NCBI GenBank assembly: GCA_026913215.1
Contig: JAPTYK010000002.1
Location: forward strand, 310,001-374,000
Length of the DNA stretch: 64,000 nt
Origin: Streptomyces diastatochromogenes
Lineage (GTDB): Bacteria; Actinomycetota; Actinomycetes; Streptomycetales; Streptomycetaceae
Direction of reading: 5' to 3'
The notes beneath the pieces are model-generated. The model did no database searches, was not told the origin of the DNA, and saw only the letters and a list, made by a program, of their open reading frames with translations. The position numbers were made by a program, and so were the translations under genes. Below are positions 18,694 through 27,490 of the stretch, one piece after another. Numbering within the stretch: position 1 is the first letter of the stretch; every line of letters starts with the position of its first letter.

Positions 18694-19476
18694 TCACCCG
18701 GACGGAGCGAAGGGGAAGTCCACGGACGCCCGCGCCTCACCGTCCGCAGCGACGGTGAGGAGGGCGTACCCCGGCAGAGAGATGATCCATCGATGCGCCT
18801 CGGTGGCCCCCAGGACCATCGCCGCCGTCGCGTACACATCGGCCCACAGCAGTTCCGGGCCCGTCACGGTCGCCGCCAGCAGTCCGGTGGCCGGGGCCCG
18901 GGTGCGCGGGTCGACGATGTGCGCGCCACGCTCGGTCGTCCCCGAGGTGGCGACCGCGTGGTCCCGTCCGGCCACCACCGCCAGCAGCCGCCCCGGCCGC
19001 AGGGGATCGGCGATCCCGGTGCGCCAGACACCCGCGGGTCCCGGCGCGCCGCCGACCCGCACGTCCCCGCCCGCGTTCACGCACACGTCGGTGGCGCCCG
19101 CCTCGTACAGCACCCGCCAGGCCCGCTCGGCGGCCCAGCCCTTCACCAGACCGCACGGATCCGGCCGTCCGTCCGCCCAGGCGTCGAAGGCGCCCCGGGT
19201 ACGGCTGTGCGCCCGTTCGCACAGTTCCAGTACGTGGCGAACCTCGGGCGGGGCGTCAGCCCGGCCCAGCTCGCCGCGCCGCAGCCGGCTGACGGCGCTG
19301 TCCGGCAGGAACGGGGAGTACACCCGGTCGGCCTCGTGCAGCAGCGCCACCGCATCCGCCAGCGCTGCCCGCAGCACGGGCGTCGGCCGGTGGCGCAGGG
19401 TGAACGAGACCACGGTGCCCATCACCGGTTCGGCGTGCCGCCACGGAACCCCACCCGCCCCGGCCCGGTCACCCAT
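18694..19476 (-). CDS. ApbE-type FAD:protein FMN transferase
   Basis: A 260-aa ApbE protein: PVMGTVVSFTL at the N-terminus, DPCGLVKGWAAER, the flavin/Mg motif NAGGDVRVGG, and HIVDPRTRAPATG near the C-terminus. ApbE moves FMN from FAD onto a Thr in the target motif SGA[TS]. The neighbouring gene, overlapping by 8 nt, encodes just such a target, so the pair is functionally linked. There is no clear lipobox, so attachment to the membrane is unclear. Confidence 0.92.
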   Translation of the reverse strand: MGDRAGAGGVPWRHAEPVMGTVVSFTLRHRPTPVLRAALADAVALLHEADRVYSPFLPDSAVSRLRRGELGRADAPPEVRHVLELCERAHSRTRGAFDAWADGRPDPCGLVKGWAAERAWRVLYEAGATDVCVNAGGDVRVGGAPGPAGVWRTGIADPLRPGRLLAVVAGRDHAVATSGTTERGAHIVDPRTRAPATGLLAATVTGPELLWADVYATAAMVLGATEAHRWIISLPGYALLTVAADGEARASVDFPFAPSG

Positions 19477-19891
19477 GGGCCTGGTCCAGCGCGCTCTGCA
19501 GGGACCGGATGTAGCCCTCGCTGGTGTAGGTGGCCCCCGACACCGTGTCGATCTGCGCGCTCTGCGCGGTCAGCGTCTCGCTGGTGAGCATCGGTACCGC
19601 GTAGCCGGCGATCTCCCGGTCGCGTTCGTTCTCCGACGGTGTCCTGACCGCCACGGCCTTGGTGATCCGCCCGCCGCTGAGCGTGACGCGCACCTGCACC
19701 GGCCCGTACCGGGTGTCGACGGAGTCCCCGGTGTACGTGCCCGAGACCGGGCCCCCGGAGCTCGTACCGGAGGATCCGGGTCCGGTCGGGGCGACGGCGA
19801 CCGGCGGGACGGCCGGATGGTGCGGTTTCAGGGCGAGCAGCGAGCAGATCCCGGCCGCGGTCGCGGCGACGGAGAGCAGTTGACGGCGCAT
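19469..19891 (-). CDS. FMN-binding domain protein, flavinylated electron carrier
   Basis: A 140-aa exported protein: an N-terminal signal/anchor (residues 1-22), a Gly/Ser/Pro linker and an FMN-binding domain with GTYTGDSVDTRYGPVQV and the flavinylation motif SGATYTSEG at the C-terminus (the Thr is the FMN site). Start at 19891 is chosen because it puts the hydrophobic segment at the N-terminus. It lies between the flavocytochrome and ApbE genes and would shuttle electrons outside the membrane. Confidence 0.9.
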   Translation of the reverse strand: MRRQLLSVAATAAGICSLLALKPHHPAVPPVAVAPTGPGSSGTSSGGPVSGTYTGDSVDTRYGPVQVRVTLSGGRITKAVAVRTPSENERDREIAGYAVPMLTSETLTAQSAQIDTVSGATYTSEGYIRSLQSALDQAHG

Positions 19892-19958
19892 CGGAGGCCC
19901 CCTCGGGGTCGGTCGGCGGAACAGGCGTCGGAAGCGGCGGGCCGGTCGGACGGCGCGT

Positions 19959-21324
19959 TCAGAGGGCGAAGGACTCGTGGTGGATCCTGCGGGCGGGCAC
20001 ACCTGCCGCGCGCAGTGCCGCCTGCGCCGCCGAGGCCCACTCGGGCGGGCCGCACAGGTAGCAGACCCGCTGCGCGACGTCCGGTACGAGACCGCGCAAC
20101 GTTTCCGCGTCCAGCGACAGCCGGTAGCCGGCGGGGTGGCTCACGGAGTAGTACACGCGCGCGCCGCGACGGGCCGCGACGGTGTCGATCTCGTGCCTCA
20201 GCACCAGGTCCTCGGGCCGCCGGGCCCAGTGGACCAGCACCGGATCCTCCGGCAGCGTCTCGAACAGCACCCGCAGCGGGTGATGCCCACCCCGGCCGCA
20301 AGCAGCAGCGCGGGCCGCCCGCGGACCGGTCCGAGGTGAGTGCCCCGTACGGCCCTTCGGCCCATATCCGGGTGCCGGGACGCAGCGTGGCGAGGGCCGC
20401 GCTGTGGCCGCCCACGGCCTTGACCGTGATCCGCAGGCTCCGCCCGTCGGGGACGGCGGACACCGAGTACGGCGACGCGGTCCACCACAGCCCCGGGGAC
20501 AGGAACCGCCAGCGGAAGAACTGCCCGGGCCGGACGGCGAGCTCGTCCATGCGCTCGCCGGTGACCAGCACCGACACCACGTCCGGGGACTCCCGCCGGA
20601 CGCCGGCGACCCGCAGTCCGTGCCGCCGCGAAAGCCGCAGCGGCGTGAGCACCCGGAACCAGACGATCAGGGCCGTGGCCCCCAGGTACAGCACGTACCA
20701 GGCGACCCGCGCCGTCGGCCGGTCGAAGTCCGCGCCGTTAGTGACCTGGTGCCCGAAGGCGAGGAAGACCGCCGCGTACGTGAGCAGATGCAGGTAGTAC
20801 CAGGTCTCGTGACTCAGCCGGCGCCGGGCGGCGCGCGCCGAGACCACCGCCGTCACCAGCAGGAGCAGCAGCCCGGCGGTCGCCTTGAGCATGTCCGGAT
20901 AGTGCAGGACCACCCGGACGCCCTCGGTGACGGGATCCGTCCGGCCGGTGAGCGCGTAACCCTCGACGATCAGCACCGTGTGAGCCAGCGTCAGTCCGAT
21001 CGTGTAGCGGCCCGCCGCCGCGTGCCAGCGGGCCAGCCGGTCGGTTCCCACCGTGCGGTCAAGGAGCGGTACGCGCGCCATGAGGATCACCAGCACCACG
21101 CAGGTGTACCCCGCGAGCAGACCGGTGATCCGGCCCGCCCCGGTGAACCAGCCGGCCGGACCCACCACCGAGGCCGTGTCCACCCACCACATGCCGAGCA
21201 CCGCCGCGGCCCCGGCCCAGATCAGAGCCTGGACCGCGACCGTCACGGCGGTCCCCGATCCGGCGGTCCGACCGACACGGTGTCGACCGTCCGGCCGCGC
21301 GGTCCGCGCGACTTCCGTGCTCAT
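19959..21324 (-). CDS. Ferric-reductase-like transmembrane flavocytochrome (two frame breaks)
   Basis: The N-terminal half has about six membrane helices with paired histidines (RYTIGLTLAHTVL; HETWYYLHLLTYAAVFLAFGH) that would ligate haem. The C-terminal half is a ferredoxin-NADP reductase module: RPGQFFRWRFLS, SPYSVSAVPDG, LLLAAGVGIT, and CYLCGPPEWA. The frame changes near 20345 and again near 20278; adding one base at each joins all three pieces into about 455 aa. GAGGAAG precedes the ATG at 21324. It would pass electrons from NAD(P)H across the membrane to the FMN-binding protein encoded next. Confidence 0.85.
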
Positions 21325-21395
21325 CCGCTTCCTCGCCTTCGGTCCCGTGACGCCCGGCATGTCGCCAGGGCACGCCCACTGTGGTCCGCGATCCT

Positions 21396-21510
21396 GTGAG
21401 AAGTTTCTGAGCCGGGCCCGGGAGCGGGCTCGACGGCCCACTCCGGGCCGGCACCGGGCCAGGAGGCGCACGGGCGGGCGACGGCGACCTGTTCAGAGGA
21501 AACTCAGAGG
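21396..21510. promoter_or_regulatory. Candidate response-regulator sites between reductase and two-component genes
   Basis: TGTGAGAAGTTTCTGAG (21396-21412) and GTTCAGAGGAAACTCAGAGG (21491-21510) both contain a TCTGAG/CTCAGA element around an A/T-rich centre. They sit in the divergent region between the flavocytochrome (-) and the OmpR-type regulator (+). Such imperfect repeats are common for OmpR-family regulators; the assignment is inferred from position. Confidence 0.4.
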
Positions 21511-21557
21511 AGGGTGCCGATCTCCGGCCCGGCGCCGTCCGGCATCCTGGAAGGACC

Positions 21558-22295
21558 ATGAACCCATCGCCACGCACCGAGGTGCGCCGCCCCGACAGCA
21601 CCCGGCCCCGGGTGCTGGTCGTCGACGACGAGCAGGACCTCACCGAGGTGCTGGCCGCGGCCCTGCGCGCCGAGGGCTGGCAGGTGCGCACCGCGGGCAC
21701 GGCCGCCGAGGCCGGTACGGTCGCCGAGGACTTCGGCCCCGACGCGGTGGTCCTCGACTGGATGCTGCCGGACCACGACGGCCCGCACGTGCTGGCCCGG
21801 CTGCGGGCGGCCCGCCCCGACGTGTGCGTCCTCTTCCTCACCGCGCGTGACGCCGTCGAGGACCGGATCGCCGGCATCACCGCCGGCGCCGACGACTACG
21901 TCACCAAGCCGTTCAGCCTCGAAGAGGTACTGGCCCGGCTCCGGGGACTGCTGCGTCGGGCCGGGCTCGCCACCGGTGCGCAGAACAGCGGCCCATGCCT
22001 GGCCGTCGCCGACCTCGTCATGGACGAGGAGGGCCACGAGGTCACCCGCGGCGGCGTACCCGTCGACCTCTCCCGCACCGAGTTCGAGCTGTTGCGCTAT
22101 CTCCTGCGCAACCCGCGCCGCGTGCTGTCCAAGCAGCAGATCCTGGAACACGTCTGGCGGTACGACTTCGGCGGGCGCGCCCATGTCGTCGAGCTGTACA
22201 TCAGCTACCTCCGCAAGAAGATCGACGCCGGCCGCTCCCCGCTCATCCACACCGTGCGCGGCGTCGGCTATGTGCTGCGTCCCGAGCGCCGATGA
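21558..22295 (+). CDS. OmpR/PhoB-family response regulator
   Basis: A 245-aa regulator: receiver domain with VVDDEQ, phospho-acceptor Asp67 (VVLDWMLPDHDG), TARD and a conserved Lys (DDYVTKPFSLEE), then a winged-helix DNA-binding domain (LSRTEFELLRYLLRNPRRV; VVELYISYLRKKID; VRGVGYVLRP). Its stop overlaps the start of the partner kinase by 4 nt (ATGA). It is divergent from the flavocytochrome operon, its likely target. Confidence 0.93.
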   Translation: MNPSPRTEVRRPDSTRPRVLVVDDEQDLTEVLAAALRAEGWQVRTAGTAAEAGTVAEDFGPDAVVLDWMLPDHDGPHVLARLRAARPDVCVLFLTARDAVEDRIAGITAGADDYVTKPFSLEEVLARLRGLLRRAGLATGAQNSGPCLAVADLVMDEEGHEVTRGGVPVDLSRTEFELLRYLLRNPRRVLSKQQILEHVWRYDFGGRAHVVELYISYLRKKIDAGRSPLIHTVRGVGYVLRPERR

Positions 22296-23826
22296 CCGCA
22301 CAGCGCCCCCCGCACCCGTCGCGCTCCCGGTCGTGGCGGGTCCGCGTGCCGCGTGTCCGGCCCCGGCTGCCGCACTCTCTCCGCGCCCGGCTCACCACCG
22401 GACTCGTCGTGCTCCTCGCCCTCGGCAGCGCGACCGTCGGCCTGGTCACCGTCCTCGCGCTCCGCAGCTTCCTGGTCAGCCGCCTCGACCAGCAGATCGT
22501 GGCGGGCGGCAGTCGGTTCGCGGTCAGCCTCGAACACGAGGACCGGCCCGACGCCGACAACCGCGGCGACACCCGGGGCCAGGCCGACGGAACCCTCGGC
22601 GCCCGGCTGCTGGGCGGCCGGGTCGAACAGGCCGCTGTGGTACGCGACATCAGCGATGTCACGGTGCCGCTCACCGTCGAGGACGCGCGGGCGCTCGCCG
22701 CGGTGCCCCCGGACGCCCGGCCCCGCACCCTTCACCTCGCCCACCTCGGCACCTACCGGGTCGCCGCCTGGACGGGCGACGACGGGGACGTCCTGCTGTC
22801 GGGACTTCCCCTGCACCCCGTCGAGGAGACGCTGCACCGGCTCGCGGCCGTGGAGACCGTCGTGTTCGCGGTCGTCCTCACAGCGGCCGGGGTGACGGCC
22901 GCCGCCTGGACCCGGTTCTCTCTGCGCCCCCTCGAACGTCTGGCCTCGACCGCCGACGAGGTGACCCGGCTCCCGCTCGCCACGGGGCGGGTCGCCATGC
23001 CGACGCCGCTGTCCGGCACCCGGCCGGAGTCCGAGGTGGGCCGGCTGACCGGCGCGTTCAATCGGATGCTCGGCCATGTCGGAGACGCCCTGGACCGTCG
23101 GCACGTGGTCGAGGAACGACTGCGCACCTTCGCCGCCGACGCCGGACACGAACTGCGTACCCCCGTGGCCACGGTGCGGGCCCGCGCCGAACTCGTCCTG
23201 CGCAGCCACGGCGACACTCTGCCCGACGACGTCCGGCACGCCCTGGAACGCATCGACGCCGAGTCCCGCCGCATGAGCCTCCTGGTGGACGAACTGCTGC
23301 TGCTCGCCCGGCTGGACGCGGGCCGCAGTCTGCGCCGGGACGACGTGGACCTGACCCGTGTGGTTCTCGACACCGTGGCGGACGCGACCGCCCGGCACCC
23401 GGGGCACCACTGGGAGCTGGACCTTCCCGAGGAACCCGTTCACGTCACCGGTGACGACGACCGCCTTCACCAGGTCCTCACCAACCTCCTCGCGAACGCC
23501 GGTCGGCACACCCGGGCCGGTACCCGGGTCTCGGTCGCCCTCGCCGCCGATACCGAAGGAGTCACCCTCGCGGTCACGGACGACGGCCCGGGCATTCCCC
23601 GGACCTGCTGCCCGGCGTCTTCCACCGGTTCACCAGGGGTGACTCCTCGCGCTCCCGTGCGACCGGCTCGACCGGGCTCGGCCTCGCCATCGTGGACGCC
23701 GTGATCCGCGCCCACGGCGGCCGGGCGACGGTCGCCAGCCGACCCGGCCACACCCGCTTCACTCTGCGGCTGCCGGCGCGGCGTGAAGACGATCGCGTGT
23801 ACGGCGACGGCGGCGGCGAAGCCTAA
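22292..23826 (+). CDS. Sensor histidine kinase, HAMP-HisKA-HATPase (one frame break near the 3' end)
   Basis: A membrane kinase of about 511 aa: TM1 at about 33-57, an extracytoplasmic loop of about 130 residues, TM2 near 195, HAMP, an H-box with His286 (AGHELRTPVATV), an N-box NLLANAGRHT and G1 DDGPGIP. The frame then leaves at the CCCC run at 23597-23600. With one more base it continues through HRFTRGDSSRS, STGLGLAIV and FTLRLPARRE to TAA at 23826. The 3' end abuts transposase debris only 15 bp away. Confidence 0.88.
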
Positions 23827-23840
23827 GGGCTTGCAGATCA

Positions 23841-24392
23841 TTAACACGTTGCCTTGGTCTTCCCTTCGGGATCGCTGCTCTGGGCGAGGACCCGAGCCTG
23901 GAGGGGCAGGAGGGCAGAGGGCGGGGTGGTCGCCGGTTGGATGTCGACGCCGTGGGTCTTGAGGAGTTTCCTGATCTTCAGGAGTGTGCGGTGCATGGCT
24001 GTGCGGCTGCTGCCGAAGAGCACGGCGAGGGGTTCCGCTGGCAGGGCGATGTGCAGGTGGAGCACGGTGGCCAGGACCTGATCGGGGAAGTCGAGCCGGG
24101 GCGGGCGGCCGCGCCGGTCGTCCGTGTCCGGGGTCAGTGCCTGCGTGAGGTCGGTCAGTTGCTGCGGGGACATGCCGGTCAGTGCGGGGTCGGACAGCAG
24201 GGACTGGTCCCACTTTGGCGCTGGTTTCTGCGGGGCCCGGGCCGCCTGGATGGCCGAGGCTTGCTGGGGATGCCGGAGGTAGTTCCAGTCGCCGTGGAAG
24301 GCATGCCGGGTCAGTGGCAGAGCCGCCATCTCCGCGTCCCCGATCTGCACTCCGGTCGGGTAGGTGCTCAGGGCGGCGTCATTCTCGCGAAG
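23841..24392 (-). pseudogene. Transposase fragment, ISAzo13-like C-terminus (tentative)
   Basis: An open frame with STYPTGVQIGDAEMAALPL and FHGDWNY, which resembles the end of ISAzo13/Rhodopirellula-type transposases. It is followed by about 120 residues with an HTH-like helix pair (FGSSRTAMHRTLLKIRKLL). No DDE core is present, so this is a remnant. It is cut off at about 24392 where the next IS fragment begins. The family name rests on a short stretch and could be wrong. Confidence 0.45.
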
Positions 24393-24404
24393 CGCCCGGT
24401 TCGA

Positions 24405-24990
24405 TCACGTGATACCCAGGGCGGTGAGGGGGCGGGTGGTGTCGCGGGCGTGATAGCGGAGACCAGCGGCGATGCTGGGGCGGTTGGTGAGCCGGAGGGT
24501 CCCGATGGCGAGGTTCCGCAGGGCGGCCATGGCCCGGGGTGCGGTGCCTGTCCGCACGTGCGAGGCGTCCTCTGCGTAGGTGACGTCTCTGACGTAGTGG
24601 ATCTTGTTCTCGATGCCCCAGTGCTCCCGGACGCGGCGGGCAAGCTCGGCCGCGTCGGCCTGGTGCCCCGTCAGGCTGGTGACCGCGTAGACGCGTTCGA
24701 GGGAGACCTTGCCTGTGGTCACGATCCGGCGCCGCCGGACGATCTGCAGGACCTGAACGGCGTACGGGAAAGGGATCTTGGCCGTGGTAGCGGTCTTCAT
24801 TCGCCGGATCTCATCGCGGCCGTGGGCGGTGGCACGGGTCTTGTCCAGCAGCGGCACGTCCCGCCAGGGCAGTTTCTTCAGCAGCCGGTGCAGGGTGGGC
24901 TGGTTGCCCTTGATCACCGCGATGTAGTGCGCCTGCTTGAAGTCCTCGCCCTCAACCTGCTGACCTGCGCGAATCGTTGCGCGAGCCCTG
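24405..24990 (-). pseudogene. ISAs1-family transposase, C-terminal fragment
   Basis: The segment from HYIAVIKGNQPTL through HWGIENKIHYVRDVTYAEDA and APRAMAALRNLAIGTLRL is the second half of an ISAs1-type (H-repeat) DDE transposase, including the catalytic Glu of the WGIEN motif. About the first half is missing: frame and similarity stop near 24990. No terminal inverted repeats are visible, so the element is dead. Confidence 0.7.
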
Positions 24991-25047
24991 CTGAGCTGCA
25001 GGTTTGCAGCTTTCCAGGGCTTTCATGACGTCTCCGCTTTACGCGGT

Positions 25048-25102
25048 TGATTCTCCCCAGTCACTCCCCAGGGCAGCTCCATTCTCTCCAGATTCTCCCC
25101 AG
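25048..25102. repeat. Cluster of CTCCCCAG repeats, left copy
   Basis: ATTCTCCCCAG-like units occur at 25050-25060, 25081-25091 (one mismatch) and 25092-25102, with CTCCCCAG-type units between. The same units reappear at 27219-27257 beyond the IS element. They frame a 2.1-kb segment holding the Toprim-like remnant and the IS. Confidence 0.5.
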
Positions 25103-25338
25103 CCCAGCCTGTTCGGGACGACGCCTTCCGCTGGTGAGGCCACGTCATCGCGCTGCGAGAAGACGGCTACACCCCGTCATCGGAACAGAGCCGGGATTCA
25201 TGGCCCCCTGGTTGTCGACCGCGCTCGCAAACCATCCTGGGTGAGGCTCGTGCCCCTGGCCCGCGAGACAAACTCGTCCTCATTGACTACCCGTGACTGA
25301 CGGCAAGCGGAAACCCGCTGCTCTTCCGCGGCATGGAG

Positions 25339-25754
25339 CTATCTCTGCCCGGCTTCCGTTTGAAGGTGGGCGGTCATGGCGTCGACGATGCACCCTTCTT
25401 GCTCAACCGGGTACCCGCGGGTCAGGCAGCCGTTGGCGAGCGCCGCAGCTGGGCTGGACAGCATGGAGCGGAGGTCGGCCCACACGGGACTGTCGGGGGG
25501 CCAGGGCTCTTGGGGGGTGTGCGTTGGAGTCATTCCGATGTCGCAGATCACGGATCGCTTCTGAGCGGTCTGGGTGAGGGAGTTCCAGATGGCGGTGGCG
25601 ATCCGGGTTCCGCCGAGGTCTGCGTCTGGGGCGATGGCTATGTGTGCTGCCTGGTCAGCGAGGGAGGTGATGTGTGTGAGGATGTCGTGGCTCGGCATGC
25701 CGGCGTGATAGAGGATCGCGGGTGCCTCTCCGCTCGGAGCGAGCAACTCGGCTA
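25339..25754 (-). pseudogene. C-terminal remnant of a Toprim-like (DUF2220/JetD-like) protein
   Basis: About 137 residues remain: LAPSGEAPAILYHAGMPSH, then IAIAPDADLGGTRIATAIW and the ending YPVEQEGCIVDAM. The D-A-D-x-G-G-x-R-I-A pattern resembles the metal-binding D-x-D of Toprim folds. The order (glycine-rich strand, DxDxGGxRI, terminal EQE) is like the C-terminal nuclease half of Wadjet JetD (DUF2220) or DUF2399 proteins. The 5' part is replaced by the IS element at 25755. The frame across the far IS edge meets a stop within about ten codons, so no continuation is evident. Confidence 0.4.
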
Positions 25755-25823
25755 AGGGTTGTCCCGTAAATGATCTTCTGGTTTCCCTGACATGGTTGGT
25801 CGCCCGCCGTGCGGCCCGCCCTC

Positions 25824-26555
25824 CTATCCGGCGAGGGCGAGGTTGTGCAGGCGGGCGATGCCGAGCATGGCGTGGTGGACGCCGTCGCCTTTGAGGCGGC
25901 AGTCGCGGAGGATCTTCCAGGTCTTCATGCGGGCGAAGAAGTGCTCGACGCGGGCGCGGACCTGCTTGTGGGACTTGTTGTGTTCCTCTTTCCAGGCTGG
26001 CAGTTCGGCCTGGCCGCGCTCGCGGCGGTGCGGGATGACGAGTCCGGTTCCCGGGTAGCCGCCGTCCGCGATCGTGGTGGTCTTGCCGACGGCGGCCTTG
26101 GCGCCGGATTCCTCCCATGCTTTGCAGTCGTTGCGGTTGCCGGCGAGCGGCCGGCCGACCACGACGGCCAGGCGGGTGTCGGCGTCGATGACGACCTGGT
26201 GGTTGGTGGAGTATCGGTAGTTCTTCGAGCGCTCGGCCACGGTGTGGCCCCGGGTGCCGTCCACGATGAGCACGGTGTCCTTGGCGAACCGCCTGCGGGG
26301 CCGGAACGCGAGCATCGGACCGAGGTGGTCGATGATGCGGTCCGCCGCCGACTTCGAGACCCCGAACAGCGGGGCGAGCTGCCGCATGGTGAGGTTCGTG
26401 CGCCAGTAGGTCGCGACCAGCAGGGCCTGGCCCTTGCGGACCGCGTCCGCACCCTCACGCCGCAGCACGGTCACCAGCTTGCCGAACTGTCGCGGGCTGA
26501 GCCCGGTGAACGGGGCTATCCAGGACGGCTCCAACGCCGTGATCACACCAGGCAC
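25824..26555 (-). CDS. IS5-family transposase (DDE_Tnp_4 type)
   Basis: A 243-aa transposase: N-terminal HTH (TNLTMRQLAPLFGVSKSAADR), the first acidic residue in VLIVDGTR, the second in TIADGGYPGTG, and the third in RARVEHFFARMK, the usual D-D-E spacing for this group. The frame is undamaged and both element ends are present, so it may be active. The sequence type is common in Streptomyces. Confidence 0.88.
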   Translation of the reverse strand: MPGVITALEPSWIAPFTGLSPRQFGKLVTVLRREGADAVRKGQALLVATYWRTNLTMRQLAPLFGVSKSAADRIIDHLGPMLAFRPRRRFAKDTVLIVDGTRGHTVAERSKNYRYSTNHQVVIDADTRLAVVVGRPLAGNRNDCKAWEESGAKAAVGKTTTIADGGYPGTGLVIPHRRERGQAELPAWKEEHNKSHKQVRARVEHFFARMKTWKILRDCRLKGDGVHHAMLGIARLHNLALAG

Positions 26556-26655
26556 GGCGAGATCGTCTCATCTTGATCAAGCTGCGGCGCCCACCAGCCT
26601 CTGGCGGGACACATATCGGTCGCCCGGACCGATTCGGCATGAGAGCCTCACGCCC

Positions 26656-27069
26656 GTGGCTACGGAAACCGAGGTAGGAGAGCTGTTGCACCAGCGCGGC
26701 TGGCGGACGGCATTCACAGTCGCTGAAAGGGTGAACGCGTGGGCCGCCCTGGTGAGCGCCGTCGAGCGCGGCTACGGCGACGACATCTACGAGTACACCA
26801 ACGATCTCTACTGCCGAAACTGGCTACACGAGGCGTGGCTCCTGCTGGACGAACACATCGTCCAGCTCTGGACCCCGCAGATCAAAGCTCTCGACGACCG
26901 GTACAAGGCCGCGACCATCGACGACGACGGCCAAGCACTCGACCAGTTCCACCGGCTGCCCGGCCCCGACCTGTGGTGGTGGCGGCGACACCCCTGCATC
27001 CTCACCGGAGACCTCGGGAGTTCGCTTCGCTCGGCCGGTGCCATCGGCACCGACCCGGACACGGCATAA
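26656..27069 (+). CDS. Passenger protein of the IS element, unknown function
   Basis: A 137-aa acidic, Trp-rich protein from a GTG at 26656: repeated helices (AERVNAWAALVSAVERGYGD, NWLHEAWLLLDE) and a WWWRRHP motif. I do not recognise the family. It lies wholly inside the IS, opposite in direction to the transposase, and stops 32 bp before the right end. There is no signal peptide or membrane span. A role in immunity or regulation of transposition is possible but nothing visible proves it. Confidence 0.55.
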   Translation: MATETEVGELLHQRGWRTAFTVAERVNAWAALVSAVERGYGDDIYEYTNDLYCRNWLHEAWLLLDEHIVQLWTPQIKALDDRYKAATIDDDGQALDQFHRLPGPDLWWWRRHPCILTGDLGSSLRSAGAIGTDPDTA

Positions 27070-27103
27070 CCCTCAGCCTCGTCGGATTGCGGGACAGCCC
27101 TTA

Positions 27104-27323
27104 GGGAGCGGCCTGCAAGGCTTCACTCGTCACGCTCGGTGACCATCAACCCTCGACCCTGGCTGTGGGATCGTTTCCGTGATGGCCGCAGAACTGCAGG
27201 TAGAGGCGGCGAGCGACCGCTCCCCAGTGCCGCGCATTCTCCCCAGATTCTCCCCAGAGGCACGCAATGCTCCCTATCGAATATTCGTGCTTGTGAAGCT
27301 GATCATGCTGTCCTGAGGGTCAG
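27104..27323. other. Non-coding flank of the IS with a second CTCCCCAG cluster
   Basis: CTCCCCAG units occur at 27220-27227, 27239-27246 and 27250-27257, two of them as adjacent ATTCTCCCCAG blocks, mirroring 25048-25102. I see no gene here. The local sequence is richer in A/T (GAATATTCG near 27280) than its surroundings. Confidence 0.45.
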
Positions 27324-27490
27324 CTACAGCCAGTCCTTCCGCTTGAAGATCACGTACAGGCCCGTGCAGACTGCTGCCATCAGGACGATTGTGAAGGGAT
27401 ACCCAGCCGACCAGTGCAGCTCCGGCATGGTGTCGAAGTTCATCCCGTAGACCGTTCCCACGAGTGCGGGAGCAAACAAGATCGCCGCCA
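27324..27490 (-). pseudogene. CorA magnesium transporter, C-terminal fragment
   Basis: AAILFAPALVGTVYGMNF is the pore-lining helix of CorA with the signature Gly-Met-Asn, followed by the second helix and a basic tail (YVIFKRKDWL). Only about 55 residues survive. Similarity stops sharply near 27490, where a histidine-kinase fragment on the other strand begins. Confidence 0.8.

Larger units (their letters stand above)
25755..27101. mobile_element. IS5-type insertion sequence, 1,347 bp, with passenger ORF
   Basis: The ends are inverted repeats: left AGGGTTGTCCCGTAA (25755-25769), right end reading inward AGGGCTGTCCCGCAA (27101-27087), 13 of 15 identical. They are flanked by a TA duplication (25753-25754 and 27102-27103), as in the IS427-type groups of IS5. 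Inside are a minus-strand DDE transposase next to the left end and a plus-strand ORF next to the right end. Length and layout suggest a complete, recent copy. Confidence 0.75.
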
